Source: Perca fluviatilis (Eukaryota; Chordata; Actinopteri; Perciformes; Percidae). Taken from it: a stretch of 64,000 bases of DNA. Positions 63,041-64,000 of this stretch are shown in pieces; position 1 is the first letter of the stretch, and every line of letters begins with the position of its first letter. The DNA is taken from the NCBI RefSeq assembly GCF_010015445.1, contig NC_053112.1, positions 33,071,998 to 33,135,997 on the forward strand, in the 5' to 3' direction. The notes below the pieces were generated by a model. The model made no database searches, was not told the origin of the DNA, and worked only from the letters and a program-made list of their open reading frames with translations. Position numbers and translations under genes: made by a program.

Positions 63041-64000
63041 GATGTGGGTATGTTTAAATATGATATAACTAATATAATTAGAATAATAATAACAAGAACA
63101 TTTTAATTATTTACATGTAATTAATTTAATTATATTTTATTTATTTATTATTTTGCTTATAATGTTGAAAATTGCATAGTCTATATTTTCTACATTCTCA
63201 TACAAATGTTCATTTTTACGAGAAGTAGGCTACAGTAACATCAATATCAATAAAACATGGAATAAAAACATCAGTGATGGTAACATGTTAAGTCGTAGTT
63301 TTTAAATGTCTTTCTCAAGCCTTATTGGCTATGCAATATTTATATAATGATGAACAATTTTTATTCCAGGTATTATCTTCAATAAATTGATTCCAAAATA
63401 ATTTCCAAGATGATTCGAAGTGATCTCTATTTGGCTGTGAAATGTATTTTAGCTTTATTTATGCTAATTATTGCATTTTATGTTATCTAGATCAAATTGG
63501 TTGTGGTTTACATTATTAATGATATGTCTTTTTATTAAATAAGACAGACCATATGCAATATTAAAAGACTTTTTGAATTGCTAAAACAGTTGCAAATTAT
63601 TCACAAATGTTTTTTTTTCTGAAATTACACCCATATTTACTATTTTCCTGTAAGACTGCCCATTTTCCTTCTTATTTTTTTAATTAATTACATAAAAACA
63701 AAAAGAGTATCTTCTAAATTAAATTAAAGATCTGCCTTTATGTGTTTTACTCTTTGCTATTTTTATTTCTATTCTATTTTAGTATACACCATTTAGGCTT
63801 TGATCATACCTTCCATTCACATTTTTAAAACATTCTTGTTATGATAAAATATAAATGTTAATATATTTTGATCAATGAAGGTTTGAGGGTGAAAAACATG
63901 GGAGGGGAGAGACTCCAAAAAGAAAACCTGAGCCTACTTCTTTCCAGCATGTAGAGCCTCATTTAGTCATAGGCAAAAATAAGCAAGTTAGTGTGAGTGC
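63041..64000. other. AT-rich flank without recognised gene
   Basis: Long A/T-dominated sequence (ATTTATTTATTA, TAATTAATTACAT) with no open frame of note, no repeat ends and no RNA gene. Probably intergenic, upstream of the putative alpha promoter. Confidence 0.5.

Overview
The window is vertebrate nuclear DNA, almost certainly from a ray-finned (teleost, probably percomorph) fish. It is AT-rich and full of microsatellites. It carries tRNA-headed SINEs, LINE tails and a dense set of hAT, Tc1/mariner and TTAA-targeting MITEs of kinds common in percomorph genomes. Its only recognisable host gene is a long, intron-rich one. Nothing prokaryotic is present: no operons and no CRISPR array.

The host gene is fbxw7, on the minus strand. 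It encodes the substrate-recognition F-box/WD40 subunit of an SCF ubiquitin ligase. Vertebrate fbxw7 uses alternative first exons (alpha, beta, gamma) spliced onto common exons for the dimerisation, F-box and WD40 regions. Two of these 5' units are visible. (1) The alpha N-terminus is at about 21.2-20.1 kb: one exon holds the ATG (20992-21240), and a second holds the acidic Glu/Asp-rich stretch (20738 down to a likely donor at 20147). (2) The gamma first exon is at 6718-6882. It encodes 55 residues ending in IIAQSFCRRR and has a perfect GTGAGT donor. Both splice in phase 0, as the shared exon requires. The common F-box/WD40 exons are not here and must lie beyond position 1. No beta exon was found.

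A CpG- and GCTAGC/GTTAGC-rich segment at about 62.25-63.04 kb looks like a promoter. It contains a minus-strand open segment ending at a GT donor (62462). This segment would join the alpha exon in frame, so it is a candidate 5' exon, possibly encoding an N-terminal extension. If so, 21.2-62.5 kb is one 41-kb intron. The far right end (63.04-64 kb) is AT-rich flank.

Region by region: 1-6.7 kb, intron between gamma and the common exons (SINE, LINE tail, Tc1-type MITE). 6.7-7.4 kb, gamma exon plus GC-richer upstream DNA with MEF2-like and E-box sequences. 7.4-20.1 kb, intron with a 1-kb hAT relic carrying a BED-finger fragment, a TTAA MITE, several hAT MITEs and microsatellites. 20.1-21.2 kb, alpha exons, damaged by a homopolymer-rich patch that looks like a sequencing or assembly fault. 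21.2-62.5 kb, long intron with more than 20 transposon copies. These include a nested LINE/Myb-type insertion (44.6-45.9 kb), a 0.9-kb long-inverted-repeat element (50.2-51.1 kb) and a hAT element with a second element inside it (60.9-61.8 kb).

I found no convincing new molecular system. The points most worth checking are the possible N-terminally extended alpha isoform, the corrupted acidic-domain exon, the putative muscle-type gamma promoter, and the large fold-back and nested transposons.
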